Source of the DNA: Pedobacter nutrimenti
GTDB taxonomy: Bacteria; Bacteroidota; Bacteroidia; Sphingobacteriales; Sphingobacteriaceae
Direction of reading: 5' to 3'
Assembly (NCBI RefSeq): GCF_003208655.1
Contig: NZ_QKLU01000001.1
Location: 620,001-684,000 of the forward strand
DNA: 64,000 nucleotides
Shown here: positions 9,200-18,479 of the stretch, piece by piece
Position numbering within the stretch: the stretch's first letter is position 1
How the letters are laid out: every line of letters begins with the position of its first letter
The notes under the pieces: model-generated
Databases searched by the model: none
Told to the model about the DNA's origin: nothing
What the model saw: only the letters and a program-made list of their open reading frames with translations
Position numbers and translations under genes: made by a program

Positions 9200-9982
9200 A
9201 TGAAAACTCAAATCGTAAAAAACAACATTAAAAAAGGCCTGGTGGCTGTAGCATTAACAATGACTGCTCTTGCAGGTACAAGCCATGGAGTCAGTGCCCA
9301 GGAAGTTAAAAATGTAGTATTGGTACACGGTGCCTTTGCAGATGGCTCCGGCTTCAGGGCGCTGTATACCATATTAACCAAAAAAGGGTACCATGTTACT
9401 GTGGTTCAAAACCCCTTGACCTCGCTTGAGGACGATGTCAATGCCACAAAAGTTGTTCTGGACAAACAAGATGGTCCCGTAATCCTGGCAGGACATTCCT
9501 GGGGCGGTGCCGTAATTACGGAGGCCGGAAATCACCCTAAAGTAGCTGGGCTGGTGTACATCGCAGCTTTCCAACCTGACAATGGGGAAAGTGCATTACA
9601 ATGGCTTCAAACCGCTCCCCCAGCACCTGAAAACGGGGTCTTGCCACCAGATGACAAAGGAATAGTTTATTATGATCAGGCCAAATACCATCAGGGCTTT
9701 TGTGCTGATATCAGTAAAGCAGAAGCAGATTTCATGTACGCTTCACAGGGAGCTTTCTATGCCAAAGGATTTACAACACCAATTACCCATGCAGCATGGA
9801 GGGATAAACCAACCTATGGTTTAATTGCTACAGAAGATAAAAGCATTGCTCCTGAAATTCAGCATGCCATGTATAAACGTTCTCATACCAGAGTAACAGA
9901 AGTTAAAGGAAGCCATGTGATTTTTATGTCCCAGCCTGAAAAAGTAGCCAGCGTGATCATAGAAGCCGCACAAAGAAAATAA
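9200..9982 (+). CDS. Secreted alpha/beta-fold hydrolase
   Basis: A 260-residue serine hydrolase of the EstC-like alpha/beta hydrolase group. The frame is open further upstream, but the Met chosen here begins a signal peptide (MKTQIVKNNI..., cleaved after VSAQ), while the upstream part overlaps the AraC gene. It has an oxyanion-hole strand VVLVHGAFADGSGF, the nucleophile elbow GHSWGG (Ser100), a likely acid Asp213 in IATEDKS and the catalytic His239 in GSHVIF. These enzymes cleave esters or amides, and some relatives are called haloperoxidase-like or pyrethroid esterases. The substrate is unknown. It shares a bidirectional terminator with the convergent MFS gene. Confidence 0.88.
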   Translation: MKTQIVKNNIKKGLVAVALTMTALAGTSHGVSAQEVKNVVLVHGAFADGSGFRALYTILTKKGYHVTVVQNPLTSLEDDVNATKVVLDKQDGPVILAGHSWGGAVITEAGNHPKVAGLVYIAAFQPDNGESALQWLQTAPPAPENGVLPPDDKGIVYYDQAKYHQGFCADISKAEADFMYASQGAFYAKGFTTPITHAAWRDKPTYGLIATEDKSIAPEIQHAMYKRSHTRVTEVKGSHVIFMSQPEKVASVIIEAAQRK

Positions 9983-10009
9983 CCTGCACTGAAAATAAGG
10001 ATACAGAAT

Positions 10010-10048
10010 AAAAAAGGAACTTAGCCCCTAACGACAAGTTCCTTTTTT
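10010..10048. terminator. Bidirectional intrinsic terminator
   Basis: AAAAAAGGAACTT pairs perfectly with AAGTTCCTTTTTT over 13 bp. It lies between convergent genes, and its left arm includes the stop codon of the MFS gene. Confidence 0.85.
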
Positions 10049-11244
10049 TTCTTGTTTGTATTTGAAAACAAAATGACCATAGCCAGCAGACAGCTGGTTG
10101 CGCCAAACAGGTAAATGGCCTGATAATTATACCACCCGGCAATAAGGCCGGCAACCGGTCCTGCCAGTCCAAGAGAAAGGTCAAAAAATGCCGCATAAGC
10201 ACCCAGCGCAGTACCCCTGTTTTGTGGGGTCACTTTTTTAATGGCAAGTGTCCCTAGCGCAGGGAAAATTAGCGAAAACCCTATTCCGGTTAGTGCACAT
10301 CCTGCTAAAGCCATATTCTGGGATACCGAAAACCCAATTAAAAGCTGTCCTGCAATCTCCACGCTTAAGGAAACCAATGCAACCCTGTATCCACCATACT
10401 TATCGGTAAAGGACGAAAACAAGACCCTGGTCAGCACATAAAACAACCCAAAGGTCATAAAGGCCATGGACGGGTTGCCCCAGCTTTTTTCTGTATACAA
10501 CAAAGAAACAAAAGAGGAAATACAGGCAAATCCAATAGATGAAAAAGCCAGCCCTAAACCCTGACCTGAAATCAGACCGATTACCTTGTAAAAAGGTTTT
10601 CTGATGTGCGCCGCATCTACCGGTAAAGCCGGTAGCTTCAGGGTAGAAAGCCAACTGAGGATGGCCATTAATATGACGCTTATAAATACATACACAATGC
10701 CAAAAGAACTTTTCATCCAGATGGCTGCAGGAGCACCAATTGCAATACCTGCATACATGGCAATTCCATTCCAGGTCATCACCTTCCCCGATTTTTCTGC
10801 CCCTACCAAACCTATTCCCCAGGTTAGTGCAGCCGTAACCAGCATGCTTTCCGCTATTCCATGAACCATCCGGGATAAAAAAACAAGTCCCAGGGCTAGG
10901 TAAAAATTAGAACTGAAAACTGCTGACAAGCTGTATAAAAGGCCGGAAAAAACAACCAGTTTTATTCCCTTGCTACTGCACAGTTTTGCGCCTTTGGTAT
11001 CCGTTATTTTTCCCGAATAGGCCCTTGTTAATAAAGTAGCCAGAGATTGTGATCCAATCACCAAACCCACGATCAGGCTGTTAAATTTTAAATCGTTTTT
11101 AATAAAATCAGGTAGCACCCCTAAAGTCATTCCGATGGTAAGGTATATTGCAAATACCGAAGTAATAATCGGTGTAATGAGCTGGGCAAAATTCTGATCC
11201 GTTTTGTTGTCCGTAACTGCGGCGGCTTTCGTTTTTTCTATCAT
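10021..11244 (-). CDS. Major facilitator superfamily transporter (arabinose-efflux/YhhS-like)
   Basis: A 407-residue protein with about 12 membrane helices and the MFS motif A region between helices 2 and 3 (YSGKITDTKGAKLCSSKG). Gly- and Ala-rich helices such as GIGFSLIFPALGTLAI and YAAFFDLSLGLAGPVAG are typical of drug or sugar efflux transporters of the YhhS/YfcJ group. It probably uses the proton gradient to export a small molecule. An AraC-type regulator gene lies 95 bp upstream on the same strand, which suggests inducible expression. The substrate cannot be deduced. Confidence 0.88.
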   Translation of the reverse strand: MIEKTKAAAVTDNKTDQNFAQLITPIITSVFAIYLTIGMTLGVLPDFIKNDLKFNSLIVGLVIGSQSLATLLTRAYSGKITDTKGAKLCSSKGIKLVVFSGLLYSLSAVFSSNFYLALGLVFLSRMVHGIAESMLVTAALTWGIGLVGAEKSGKVMTWNGIAMYAGIAIGAPAAIWMKSSFGIVYVFISVILMAILSWLSTLKLPALPVDAAHIRKPFYKVIGLISGQGLGLAFSSIGFACISSFVSLLYTEKSWGNPSMAFMTFGLFYVLTRVLFSSFTDKYGGYRVALVSLSVEIAGQLLIGFSVSQNMALAGCALTGIGFSLIFPALGTLAIKKVTPQNRGTALGAYAAFFDLSLGLAGPVAGLIAGWYNYQAIYLFGATSCLLAMVILFSNTNKKKKELVVRG

Positions 11245-11339
11245 TTTGTATGGTATTTAAGCTGTGAAATTTCACGGATACAAAAGTAGATGGACCGACC
11301 CTGGTAAAACTTAACCGTTTAATGGCTATTGTTGGACAA

Positions 11340-12173
11340 TCAATGGTTTTTAGCCCTGAATACAGAGGCCGTTAATCCCGTATTCTTTTTAAAGAATCTT
11401 GAAAAATAAGCATGGTCTTCATAACCCAATTCATAAGCGATTTGTTTAATGTCTAATGGAGAATAACACAATAAGCGCTTTGCTTCCAGTAAAATCTCAT
11501 GCTGGATCCAATGACTTGCTGCAAAGCCTGTAATTTCTTTAACCACTTCGTTCAGGTAAAGTGGGCTGATGTTCAGCAATGAAGCGTAGCCTTTAACCAG
11601 TTTTAACTCCTTACATTTGGTGTTGACCAATTGTTTAAACCGTTTTACGATGGTATACTTTTGCCCGCTCAGCAGATTTGTAGTGTTTTGGACTTGCATT
11701 AATTTTGAAGCAATAGCTCCTGTTAAAGCTTCTGTTAAGGACTTGATCAGCGTCTTTTGAAGAGGAATGGAGGGTTGACTGAGCGTATCTTCCAATAAAG
11801 GCATAAGGTTAAAAACAGGATCGTTACTTTTTATAGAAACCGACTGGCAAACATTCAGGTAAGTGCCGAATATTTCCCTGAAGAGTGCAGGTATGACTTC
11901 GCTGTCTACAAAAACCAGCCATCCTCCTCCCTGGGTACCCTCAATATACCTGTGCACCTGGCCTGGTACAATAAAACATAGTGTAGGGCCCAAAAGCTTC
12001 ACTTCATTAAAATCCAGTTCCCATAAAAATTGACCATCTTGTTGAATAATAAACATATAATGGTCATCCCGGTGGGGAATTTGTACCATTTTTTTAAAAT
12101 TCCCCATCAGTTTTACCTCCACACCTGTTGCCTTTAATTCATGCTGATGTAATAAGATCGTGTTCTTTGGCAT
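11340..12173 (-). CDS. AraC-family transcriptional regulator
   Basis: The N-terminal half is a cupin-like sensor (IPHRDDHYMFIIQQDG, then FIVPGQVHRYIE, a typical AraC cupin pattern). The C-terminal half carries the double helix-turn-helix (YASLLNISPLYLNEVVKEIT, IKQIAYELGYEDHAYFSRFF, GLTASVFR). It lies just upstream of the MFS transporter gene on the same strand and probably controls it. No promoter element was recognised. Confidence 0.86.
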   Translation of the reverse strand: MPKNTILLHQHELKATGVEVKLMGNFKKMVQIPHRDDHYMFIIQQDGQFLWELDFNEVKLLGPTLCFIVPGQVHRYIEGTQGGGWLVFVDSEVIPALFREIFGTYLNVCQSVSIKSNDPVFNLMPLLEDTLSQPSIPLQKTLIKSLTEALTGAIASKLMQVQNTTNLLSGQKYTIVKRFKQLVNTKCKELKLVKGYASLLNISPLYLNEVVKEITGFAASHWIQHEILLEAKRLLCYSPLDIKQIAYELGYEDHAYFSRFFKKNTGLTASVFRAKNH

Positions 12174-12281
12174 TGAGCTTCAATTCTGAGTATACAAGGT
12201 TGCAAAAATACAAATAAAGTGATGTTCCTCAGTCCTTATCTTGAAGCCTAACTGAAATTCAGAATCGATAAATCCTATGGA

Positions 12282-12932
12282 TCAGTTTCCGTTTTTCTTC
12301 AGCCATTCCAGTCTGCGCTGATCGGGCAATTGCTTTACAGTAAAACCTTCAAATTTAGCATTAAAGCCATTTCCATCAGGACTGGCGGCCATAAAGCCAA
12401 CCATAACAGGCCGGTTATCCTGTAAATAAGCATTCCGCATCATGGTATAGGTTTTATCATCATAAGAATAAAATACCTCTACTGCATCCAGTCTTCTTAG
12501 GGCTTTGATCCACACAAATTCAGGAGCTTTATCTAGTGTCATTACACTCCAGTCGCTTGTTTTATGTGTAACCACCGTACTTAAATTGTATTTGCCATCC
12601 ACAAATTCTATTCCTGCTTTGATGTAATTTTCGTGATCGGTACGCAGCATTAAACCCATTTGGTCAAAACGGGCTTTATAATTTCCGGTTATTTTCACTT
12701 TTACTTCAAATTCCCCTCCATAAGTACTGTAATAAAACGGGGCATCATCCACCGTAAAGCCATAATGAGAAATTCTCCAGTAATCGCTTTGGGGCGTAAC
12801 AAACATGCTCAAAGTGTTGTTTGTAATTTCCCATTTTTCGGGCTCGTTAAACCACTGCATCTTTTCCAGGCGTTGTGCAAAGCTCGTTTGTGTAACCATT
12901 AAGCTAAAGATGGCTAAAATAATTTTCTTCAT
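12282..12932 (-). CDS. Secreted DUF1349-family protein (concanavalin A-like fold)
   Basis: A 216-residue protein with a signal peptide (cleaved after SFAQ). The rest resembles the DUF1349 family, which has a lectin-like beta-sandwich: WRISHYGF, GGEFEVKVKITGNY, QMGLMLRTDHENYIKAGIEF and VGFMAASPDGNGF are the usual landmarks. Relatives are annotated as 'regulation of enolase' proteins on weak grounds; a carbohydrate-binding or hydrolytic role is only a guess. A TACCTTTG promoter element lies about 40 bp upstream, and it is divergent from a LuxR-type regulator. Confidence 0.85.
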   Translation of the reverse strand: MKKIILAIFSLMVTQTSFAQRLEKMQWFNEPEKWEITNNTLSMFVTPQSDYWRISHYGFTVDDAPFYYSTYGGEFEVKVKITGNYKARFDQMGLMLRTDHENYIKAGIEFVDGKYNLSTVVTHKTSDWSVMTLDKAPEFVWIKALRRLDAVEVFYSYDDKTYTMMRNAYLQDNRPVMVGFMAASPDGNGFNAKFEGFTVKQLPDQRRLEWLKKNGN

Positions 12933-12971
12933 TTTTGTTTTCGGTTAGTAACCATATCTATATTTACCCTG

Positions 12972-13002
12972 CAAAGGTAAAAGACCATAAATGCCCCACC
13001 AA
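12972..13002 (-). promoter_or_regulatory. Bacteroidota-type promoter of the DUF1349 gene
   Basis: On the minus strand, TTG (13000-13002), 20 bp, then TACCTTTG (12972-12979). This fits the -33/-7 pattern (TTTG, TAnnTTTG) of Bacteroidota primary-sigma promoters and is placed 40 bp before the ATG. Confidence 0.6.
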
Positions 13003-13025
13003 TACTGATTAATAACCATATTAAA

Positions 13026-13790
13026 ATGAATGTAATCCATACGTTAAATGAAAAATTATTAACACAAAACTTTGGTGGGGAGCCTGCCGGGCCTATGAAG
13101 TTATCTCATTATCAGTATATGGCCTATATGTATTCCCTTGTAGAAAATGCAATAGCTGTTTTGAGCGACATGAAAACCAGCAAAAGCTATATCTACAAAG
13201 GAAAAGTAGCCAGGGAACTGGGCCTTGATGAAAATCATGTCGCAGAAGAAATCGGCTCTATCTGGGAAGAAGACATTTTCAATAAAATCCATGTGGACGA
13301 TCTGCTGGGCAAGCACCTGCTGGAACTGCAGTTTTTTAACCTGTTAAAAGGCTTGCCTGTTTCTGAAAGATCGGATTACCATGTAAAAAGTAAAATCCGC
13401 ATGCTCGCTAAATCCGGAAAATACCTGTTTGCAGAACACCGCATGTTTTATATAAGCAGTGGTTCAAATGGGAATTTATGGCTGGCCCTTTGCCTTTATA
13501 ACCTTTCTTGTGATGATCCAGGGACAGAAACACCAGGTGGCCTTATTGTAAATTCAGTAAATGGTAGTGCTCTGAAGCCCACTGCACAGGACTGCAATAA
13601 CCTGTTGTCTTCCCGTGAAAAAGAGATCCTGCAACTGATCCATAAAGGTAAAATGAGCAAAGAAATTGCGGCTTTCTTATCGATCAGTATCCACACAGTA
13701 AACCGGCACCGACAAAATATATTGGAAAAACTAAGGGTAAGCAATTCTCTTGAAGCTTGTCGTATTGCCGAAAAGCTGCAGCTGATCTGA
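13026..13790 (+). CDS. LuxR-type helix-turn-helix regulator
   Basis: The C-terminal 60 residues are a LuxR/GerE-type DNA-binding domain (LSSREKEILQLIHKGKMSKE, then a recognition helix around SIHTVNRHRQNILEKL). The N-terminal about 180 residues have no receiver-type phosphorylation motif that I can recognise; they may be a PAS-like sensor, as in many Bacteroidota LuxR-like regulators of this length. It is divergent from the DUF1349 gene with only about 90 bp between, so shared control is plausible. Confidence 0.85.
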   Translation: MNVIHTLNEKLLTQNFGGEPAGPMKLSHYQYMAYMYSLVENAIAVLSDMKTSKSYIYKGKVARELGLDENHVAEEIGSIWEEDIFNKIHVDDLLGKHLLELQFFNLLKGLPVSERSDYHVKSKIRMLAKSGKYLFAEHRMFYISSGSNGNLWLALCLYNLSCDDPGTETPGGLIVNSVNGSALKPTAQDCNNLLSSREKEILQLIHKGKMSKEIAAFLSISIHTVNRHRQNILEKLRVSNSLEACRIAEKLQLI

Positions 13791-13825
13791 TCTATTAATC
13801 TTATCTTTTTTTAATCATTGTTTGG

Positions 13826-14371
13826 TCATTCTTCAAATATTAAATAGCCGGTATTTTCCTTATTTAAAGCAGACAACCGCTCCTTAACATCTGCGGATAA
13901 TGTGATCACCAAAATATCATCATCCGGATTTAATTCCGGTTTATGATCCTTTTCATGCAGGTACCTGGCTTGATCATATAAAACCGTTACACCACATTTT
14001 TCATAAAAAGGCCTTAACTCCTTTTCGCAAAATCCGATACATTCGATACCCCGGCTTTTCAGGTTACCCATTATTTCTTTAATCAAATGTCTGGCATAGC
14101 CTTTCTTTCTGACCATAGAAACCAAGCCTACCATTTCGCAAACTTCGTAACGGATGTGCTTTAACTCTATTTTAAAATCAAAGTTAATACGGCTTAACGA
14201 AAGCAAATTAGAATTGTCATCCACAAGCAGATGAAATTCCGATTTATGGAATTTTTCCCTGAACTCATCACTTGTTAAAGCGAACCATTCTTCTTCTTCC
14301 CAATATCCAATAATATTTTTTATTTCAGAAACGGATAGTTCACTGCTGGTTTTTAGGTGATAATTTATCAT
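13826..14371 (-). CDS. GNAT-family N-acetyltransferase
   Basis: A 181-residue protein with a GNAT core. The acetyl-CoA-binding segment reads LVSMVRKKGYARHLIKEIM (a V-x5-G-x-A form of the usual R/Q-x-x-G-x-G/A loop), followed by IGFCEKELRPFYEKCG, the typical beta5-alpha4 'FYEKCGF' motif. It transfers an acetyl group from acetyl-CoA to an amine; the acceptor is unknown. It stands alone, convergent with the LuxR-type gene with a T-rich gap but no hairpin. Confidence 0.8.
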   Translation of the reverse strand: MINYHLKTSSELSVSEIKNIIGYWEEEEWFALTSDEFREKFHKSEFHLLVDDNSNLLSLSRINFDFKIELKHIRYEVCEMVGLVSMVRKKGYARHLIKEIMGNLKSRGIECIGFCEKELRPFYEKCGVTVLYDQARYLHEKDHKPELNPDDDILVITLSADVKERLSALNKENTGYLIFEE

Positions 14372-14571
14372 AAGGGCTCTGTTAAAGAACAGATCTAAAA
14401 TAAAAATTCTTTATTTCAGACTAAAGTAATTCTATTTCTATACTCGGTGTGGCGGTCGTAATGGGGAAATAAGAAAAACAAATCCTGTTAAATGTTTTAT
14501 TTCAATAACAATTTTCACAACAAGAAAATATTAATTAAGTTTAGGCGTTAAAACTACAAATCAACTCTGCG

Positions 14572-14961
14572 ATGAACAAAGTATCCAGTTTATTATCCTT
14601 TTCGGTTTGCACCGCCCTTATCTTTTCTCTGGTTTGCTGTTCAAAGCACAACAGCGATACCCAGGGAAAAAGAATAAAAGAAGTAGCCAAAATAGATATT
14701 GGGATTGTTTTACCGGAAATCAGGAACCGCAGAAACGATACCGTGGACCTGGCACTATATCCAAATGCACGTGTGTTTTTTATTGATCTTGGCCTACGGG
14801 ACAGTGACCATTATCTGGACCTGATCCGGCGGGCAAGTCAGGCGAACATGCCAGTGCGGGCAAAAGTGTTTGAAGACAACACCAGTGAAGTAGCGGAGAT
14901 CTCTACTCCTTCGGCTCAGGACATGGAGACTTATAAAAAACACTGGGTAAAACCCGAATAA
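14572..14961 (+). CDS. Small lipoprotein of unknown function
   Basis: 129 residues, not recognised. It has a signal peptide with two adjacent Cys (SLVCCSKH), a good lipobox, so it is probably membrane-anchored. The mature part is charged and ends in a segment with many Glu and Thr residues. No enzyme motif is visible. It is convergent with the small membrane-protein gene 2 bp away. Confidence 0.6.
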   Translation: MNKVSSLLSFSVCTALIFSLVCCSKHNSDTQGKRIKEVAKIDIGIVLPEIRNRRNDTVDLALYPNARVFFIDLGLRDSDHYLDLIRRASQANMPVRAKVFEDNTSEVAEISTPSAQDMETYKKHWVKPE

Positions 14962-14963
14962 AT

Positions 14964-15305
14964 TTAGCAGTTCATTACTTTATAAAAAAACAGGCCGCCG
15001 GCAATATACATCAGTACATCCACCGGATCACCTGTATATCTTTTTATAAAATGCGGAAGTAAAGCTTCAAACAACAGGCTGTACATCATTACAATAAAAA
15101 GAATTTGCCAGGACCTTAGAGCCAGTTTTTTTTGCTGTAACAGCATTCTCATGAACCACATGGCCAGTGTGGCTGTCAGCGGTACAACGAGCAGGTCATT
15201 TACATAAAACTGAACAAAGTCGTTGAAAACATATCCTGCCTTATTCATCAGATAAATAAACAGTGCGATAAAAGAAAACAAAGAGAACCATTTAAAGGTA
15301 TTCAT
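14964..15305 (-). CDS. Small membrane protein (family often labelled 'magnesium citrate secondary transporter')
   Basis: 113 residues with three to four hydrophobic segments. The pattern FYVNDLLVVPLTATLAMWFMR followed by FEALLPHFIKRYTGDPVDVL and a final hydrophobic helix matches a small Bacteroidota family that databases label as above, though that name is not supported by any motif. Function unknown. It follows the zinc-ribbon gene by 13 bp and is probably co-transcribed with it. Confidence 0.65.
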   Translation of the reverse strand: MNTFKWFSLFSFIALFIYLMNKAGYVFNDFVQFYVNDLLVVPLTATLAMWFMRMLLQQKKLALRSWQILFIVMMYSLLFEALLPHFIKRYTGDPVDVLMYIAGGLFFYKVMNC

Positions 15306-15318
15306 TTCTGCAGCTCCA

Positions 15319-15597
15319 TTAACCTGCCGCCAGTACGACTACAGAGATAATCAGCATGATCAAACCAATAAAAATGCTGGTGGCATAATCCTCTACTTTT
15401 CTTAAAAAGGGATTTTGCCTTGCAATCCGGGCCCTTTCCATTTCTTCTTTAGCTTTTTTAAGTGCGTCCAATGCTTTTATTTTGTCTATTTTTTCCTGTT
15501 CCAGTAAGTTATTGCATTTAATGCAGCGTTCATATAATTCCCCTTCCCATTTGACCCATTCCGCGCAATGCGGACATTTGATTTCCCTTTTAGACAT
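15319..15597 (-). CDS. Small zinc-ribbon membrane protein
   Basis: 92 residues: an N-terminal zinc ribbon (CPHC ... CIKC, four Cys in two CxxC pairs within residues 9-28), a charged coiled-coil-like stretch (about 33-62, rich in Lys, Glu and Ala), and one C-terminal membrane helix (IFIGLIMLIISVVVL). It resembles the small zinc-ribbon-plus-helix proteins common in Bacteroidota; function unknown. It forms a two-gene unit with the next small membrane protein. Confidence 0.7.
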   Translation of the reverse strand: MSKREIKCPHCAEWVKWEGELYERCIKCNNLLEQEKIDKIKALDALKKAKEEMERARIARQNPFLRKVEDYATSIFIGLIMLIISVVVLAAG

Positions 15598-15773
15598 ACA
15601 CCTGAATTTGATACTTTATAGTACCTGCAAAAATCGCAAAGGGGCTCGATGAACAAAAGAGCAATATTTCGGTAATTATGGTCAATAACACTGATTTTAT
15701 GATTATAACTTCTATTTTTATCCAATAAACTCGTCACTAACAGATTTCTTTCTGACAAGTTCAATAATGGTCC

Positions 15774-16685
15774 ATGAAAAAACTCATCCCCGAATACAGT
15801 CTTGCCGAGGTCATCAACCCCCTGTTGTCTGGCCATGAAAAGGCGATGGAATATTTTTCAGCTTCTTTTTCTGCTCCCATGAAGCTGAGCACCTTCCCGC
15901 ACCGGGCAACTTATTTTGGAGTTGCGGTTTGTACAAATGGAAGTGCAGAACTGACGGCTAATTTAGAGCAATATACGCTCTGCACCAACGCCCTGATCGT
16001 TATGGGACCGGAAGTCATTCGAAGCTGGAAAGCACAATCTTTTGATTATGCAGAAGAAATCCTGTTTTTCACGGCAGCCTTTTTTCTGGAAACACAGACT
16101 GGCGGAAATATGAACTCTTTGGAAGATTTTAGTTTTTTTGATGCCAAATATCCCACTGTACTTCATTTGAATAGCAAGGAAGCTGCGCTGATCAGACATC
16201 TTTTAAGAGACATTAAAAACACAAACCATTCCAAAAGCTCACGCCAGGAAAAAATCGTTAGGAATTACATCAGTATCGCTTTAAACCAGGTTGCCGATCT
16301 TTATGACCAGTACTATCCCGAAAACCAGCACCTGCTAAAAGCACCTGATAAAACGGTACAGCAATTTAAGAAATTACTTCTGGAGAATTATCTACAGTTC
16401 CGCGGTGTAAATGCCTATGCCGGTTTGATGAACATCAGCTCCAAGCACCTGAGTCAAAGCATTAAAGAAAGTACGGGCAAAACGGCAGGACAATGGATTC
16501 ACGAACTACTGATCCTGGAAGCTAAAGTTAGGCTAAGGCAAAGTTCAGAAAATATCAATCAAATTGCTGAGGCCCTTAATTTTAGCGATGCATCTGTATT
16601 TGGAAAATATTTCAGGCGTTACGCTGGTTGCTCACCGGCACTTTACCGGAAACAGGGATCAGCGCATCTTAAAATTAAACAATGA
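15774..16685 (+). CDS. AraC-family transcriptional regulator
   Basis: A 303-residue regulator. N-terminal cupin-like sensor (PHRATYFGVAVCTNGSAELT). C-terminal AraC helix-turn-helix (YAGLMNISSKHLSQSIKEST, INQIAEALNFSDASVFGKYF, then GCSPALYR). The HTH sequences follow the consensus with DASVF replacing the usual D-x-A-Y-F. It is convergent with the ABC-F gene, with a 30-bp gap and no hairpin. Confidence 0.85.
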   Translation: MKKLIPEYSLAEVINPLLSGHEKAMEYFSASFSAPMKLSTFPHRATYFGVAVCTNGSAELTANLEQYTLCTNALIVMGPEVIRSWKAQSFDYAEEILFFTAAFFLETQTGGNMNSLEDFSFFDAKYPTVLHLNSKEAALIRHLLRDIKNTNHSKSSRQEKIVRNYISIALNQVADLYDQYYPENQHLLKAPDKTVQQFKKLLLENYLQFRGVNAYAGLMNISSKHLSQSIKESTGKTAGQWIHELLILEAKVRLRQSSENINQIAEALNFSDASVFGKYFRRYAGCSPALYRKQGSAHLKIKQ

Positions 16686-16715
16686 TCCCTGCTTCTTTGG
16701 CCAGTTTGTGTTGGA

Positions 16716-18305
16716 TCAGCTTAAATCCATTAAACGGACTGCATTAATTTCTTTCAAAAAGTACTCATCATGGGAAATCAACAAGAGTGTCCCCTGATAA
16801 TCCTGAATGGCCCGGGTTAAAATTTCAATGCTTTGGATGTCCAGGTTATTGGTGGGTTCATCCAGGACAATCATATCCGGGGCTTGCCGGGCAATGGTCA
16901 ATGCACAAAGGATCAAACGCATTTTTTCGCCCCCGCTTAGCAAAGCACAGCTTTTATCCCAATCATTTTTTGAAAACAGAAACCTGTTTAAACGGATTTT
17001 TAGCTCATGTTCCTGCAGACCACTGCTGTTGAATTCCCGGACCAGATCGTAAACATTCAGTTTTGGATCAATCAAAGTATAATCCTGATCAATATAAACA
17101 GAACTAAAGTCCTGACGCTCTATCGCTCCTTTTGATGGTTGGAGTTGGGCAAGAATTATCCTCACTAATGTTGTTTTGCCAGATCCGTTCAACCCTTCAA
17201 TCACCAGTCGTTCCCCGCTTCTGATTTGAAAATTTAAATCCTGTTTCCACAACAACTGCGCTTGATAAGTGAAATTTACTTTTTTTGCGGTGATTAATGC
17301 TTTTCCCTGGTGCAAAGCAGAATGATCAAAATTCATTTTCATTTTATCCTGATCTGGCATAGCCGACCTCAACTGCCTCATTTCAGAAGCGATTGTATTC
17401 ACTTTTTCTGCCTGAACACCTTTCAGCCGGGAAGTGCTTTGCTCTGCTTTGTTTCGAAGGCCATTGAGCACAATGGTCGGAAGGCCCGCCTTCTCTTGCT
17501 TCTTTTTTCCACGTGCATTCTGTTTTTGCTGTCGCTCCATTGCTGTTCTTTCCGTTTCTTTGGCATGGCGAAAAGCTTTCTCCCTGCTTTGCAAATCCCT
17601 TTGGAGTGCATCACTTTCTACTTTTTTTTGTGCTGTATAAAAGCTGTAATTACCTCCGTACAGCTTTAATCCCTTTTTGCTCAGTTCATAAACCGGTTCA
17701 AGTAAATCCAGCAGCACCCGGTCGTGGCTAACCACCACCATGCTACACTTTGCCGACAGAAGCTCTGCACAAAGCAAGGCCCTGCCTGCCCTGTCCAAAT
17801 GGTTACTGGGTTCATCCAGCAAAACGATTTTGGCCTGATGAATACGAATTCCTGCCAGAAAAACCCTCGTTTTCTGGCCCCCACTAAGATCTTTTATTTT
17901 TTGATGGAGACTTAGGTCCTGTAATTTCCAATAGGCAAAAGCCTGCTTGCAACGTTCTTCCAGGGTCCAGTCCTCTTGCAGGGTTTCAAAATGTTCTACA
18001 GATGCATTACCTTTTGAAATTTCTTCCAAAGCCTTAATTTTCAGGTCTATCTGAAGCGCCTGAGCCAAAGTCAGCTCGTTATAGTCGTCGAAAAGCTGTG
18101 GAACATAATAAGGTTTATGCACCGCACTGTAATACCCTGTTGTACATGGAAGGTCTCCTGCCATAAGTTTTAAAAGCACAGACTTGCCCGAACCATTGTG
18201 GCCGGTTATGGCAATTTTATCATTTTTATGAAGTGTAAAATGTATATCGGAAAACAGCAGCTCCCCATTGGGCTGCATGTAACTCATATCCTGAAGAAGA
18301 AGCAT
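16716..18305 (-). CDS. ABC-F family ATP-binding protein
   Basis: Two ABC ATPase domains in one soluble chain without membrane segments. Domain 1 has Walker A GHNGSGKS, signature LSGGQKTR and Walker B IVLLDEPSNHLD. Domain 2 has GLNGSGKT, LSGGEKMR and MIVLDEPTNNLD. A long Lys/Gln/Glu-rich linker (about residues 225-310) holds the helical arm that ABC-F proteins insert into the ribosome. Such proteins act in translation or protect ribosomes from antibiotics. At 529 residues it has the usual length. No leader ORF was found in the roughly 110-nt 5' region, so I cannot claim antibiotic-induced attenuation. Confidence 0.88.
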   Translation of the reverse strand: MLLLQDMSYMQPNGELLFSDIHFTLHKNDKIAITGHNGSGKSVLLKLMAGDLPCTTGYYSAVHKPYYVPQLFDDYNELTLAQALQIDLKIKALEEISKGNASVEHFETLQEDWTLEERCKQAFAYWKLQDLSLHQKIKDLSGGQKTRVFLAGIRIHQAKIVLLDEPSNHLDRAGRALLCAELLSAKCSMVVVSHDRVLLDLLEPVYELSKKGLKLYGGNYSFYTAQKKVESDALQRDLQSREKAFRHAKETERTAMERQQKQNARGKKKQEKAGLPTIVLNGLRNKAEQSTSRLKGVQAEKVNTIASEMRQLRSAMPDQDKMKMNFDHSALHQGKALITAKKVNFTYQAQLLWKQDLNFQIRSGERLVIEGLNGSGKTTLVRIILAQLQPSKGAIERQDFSSVYIDQDYTLIDPKLNVYDLVREFNSSGLQEHELKIRLNRFLFSKNDWDKSCALLSGGEKMRLILCALTIARQAPDMIVLDEPTNNLDIQSIEILTRAIQDYQGTLLLISHDEYFLKEINAVRLMDLS

Positions 18306-18416
18306 AAAAGATCTCTTTTTATGGTAAATAAAATATTCCGGCCCCTTGATAGAACCCTGTTTTTTCCAGAAAAGAAATGAAATCTTACACTATAGACTAG
18401 TTTTTAGAATTACACG

Positions 18417-18424
18417 CAAAGATA
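18417..18424 (-). promoter_or_regulatory. Candidate -7 element of the ABC-F gene
   Basis: TATCTTTG on the minus strand, an exact match to TAnnTTTG, 111 bp before the ABC-F ATG. No well-spaced -33 TTTG was found. Confidence 0.4.
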
Positions 18425-18441
18425 AAAGAATCCGGACAAAT

Positions 18442-18473
18442 AAAAAACCGCTTCTTTTCAGAAACGGTTTTTT
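18442..18473 (-). terminator. Intrinsic terminator after the flavin oxidoreductase gene
   Basis: AAAAAACCG pairs with CGGTTTTTT, extended by TTCT/AGAA across one mismatch, around a 4-nt loop. It starts 7 bp beyond the stop codon, with T-runs suited to the minus strand. Confidence 0.8.
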
Positions 18474-18479
18474 ACTCCA

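Noticed and set aside
14964..15597. Small two-gene toxin-antitoxin pair
   Set aside because: The proteins are a zinc-ribbon membrane protein and a membrane protein with no toxin or antitoxin motifs.
18306..18420. Leader peptide for ABC-F attenuation
   Set aside because: No in-frame ATG or GTG with a short ORF was found in the minus-strand leader.
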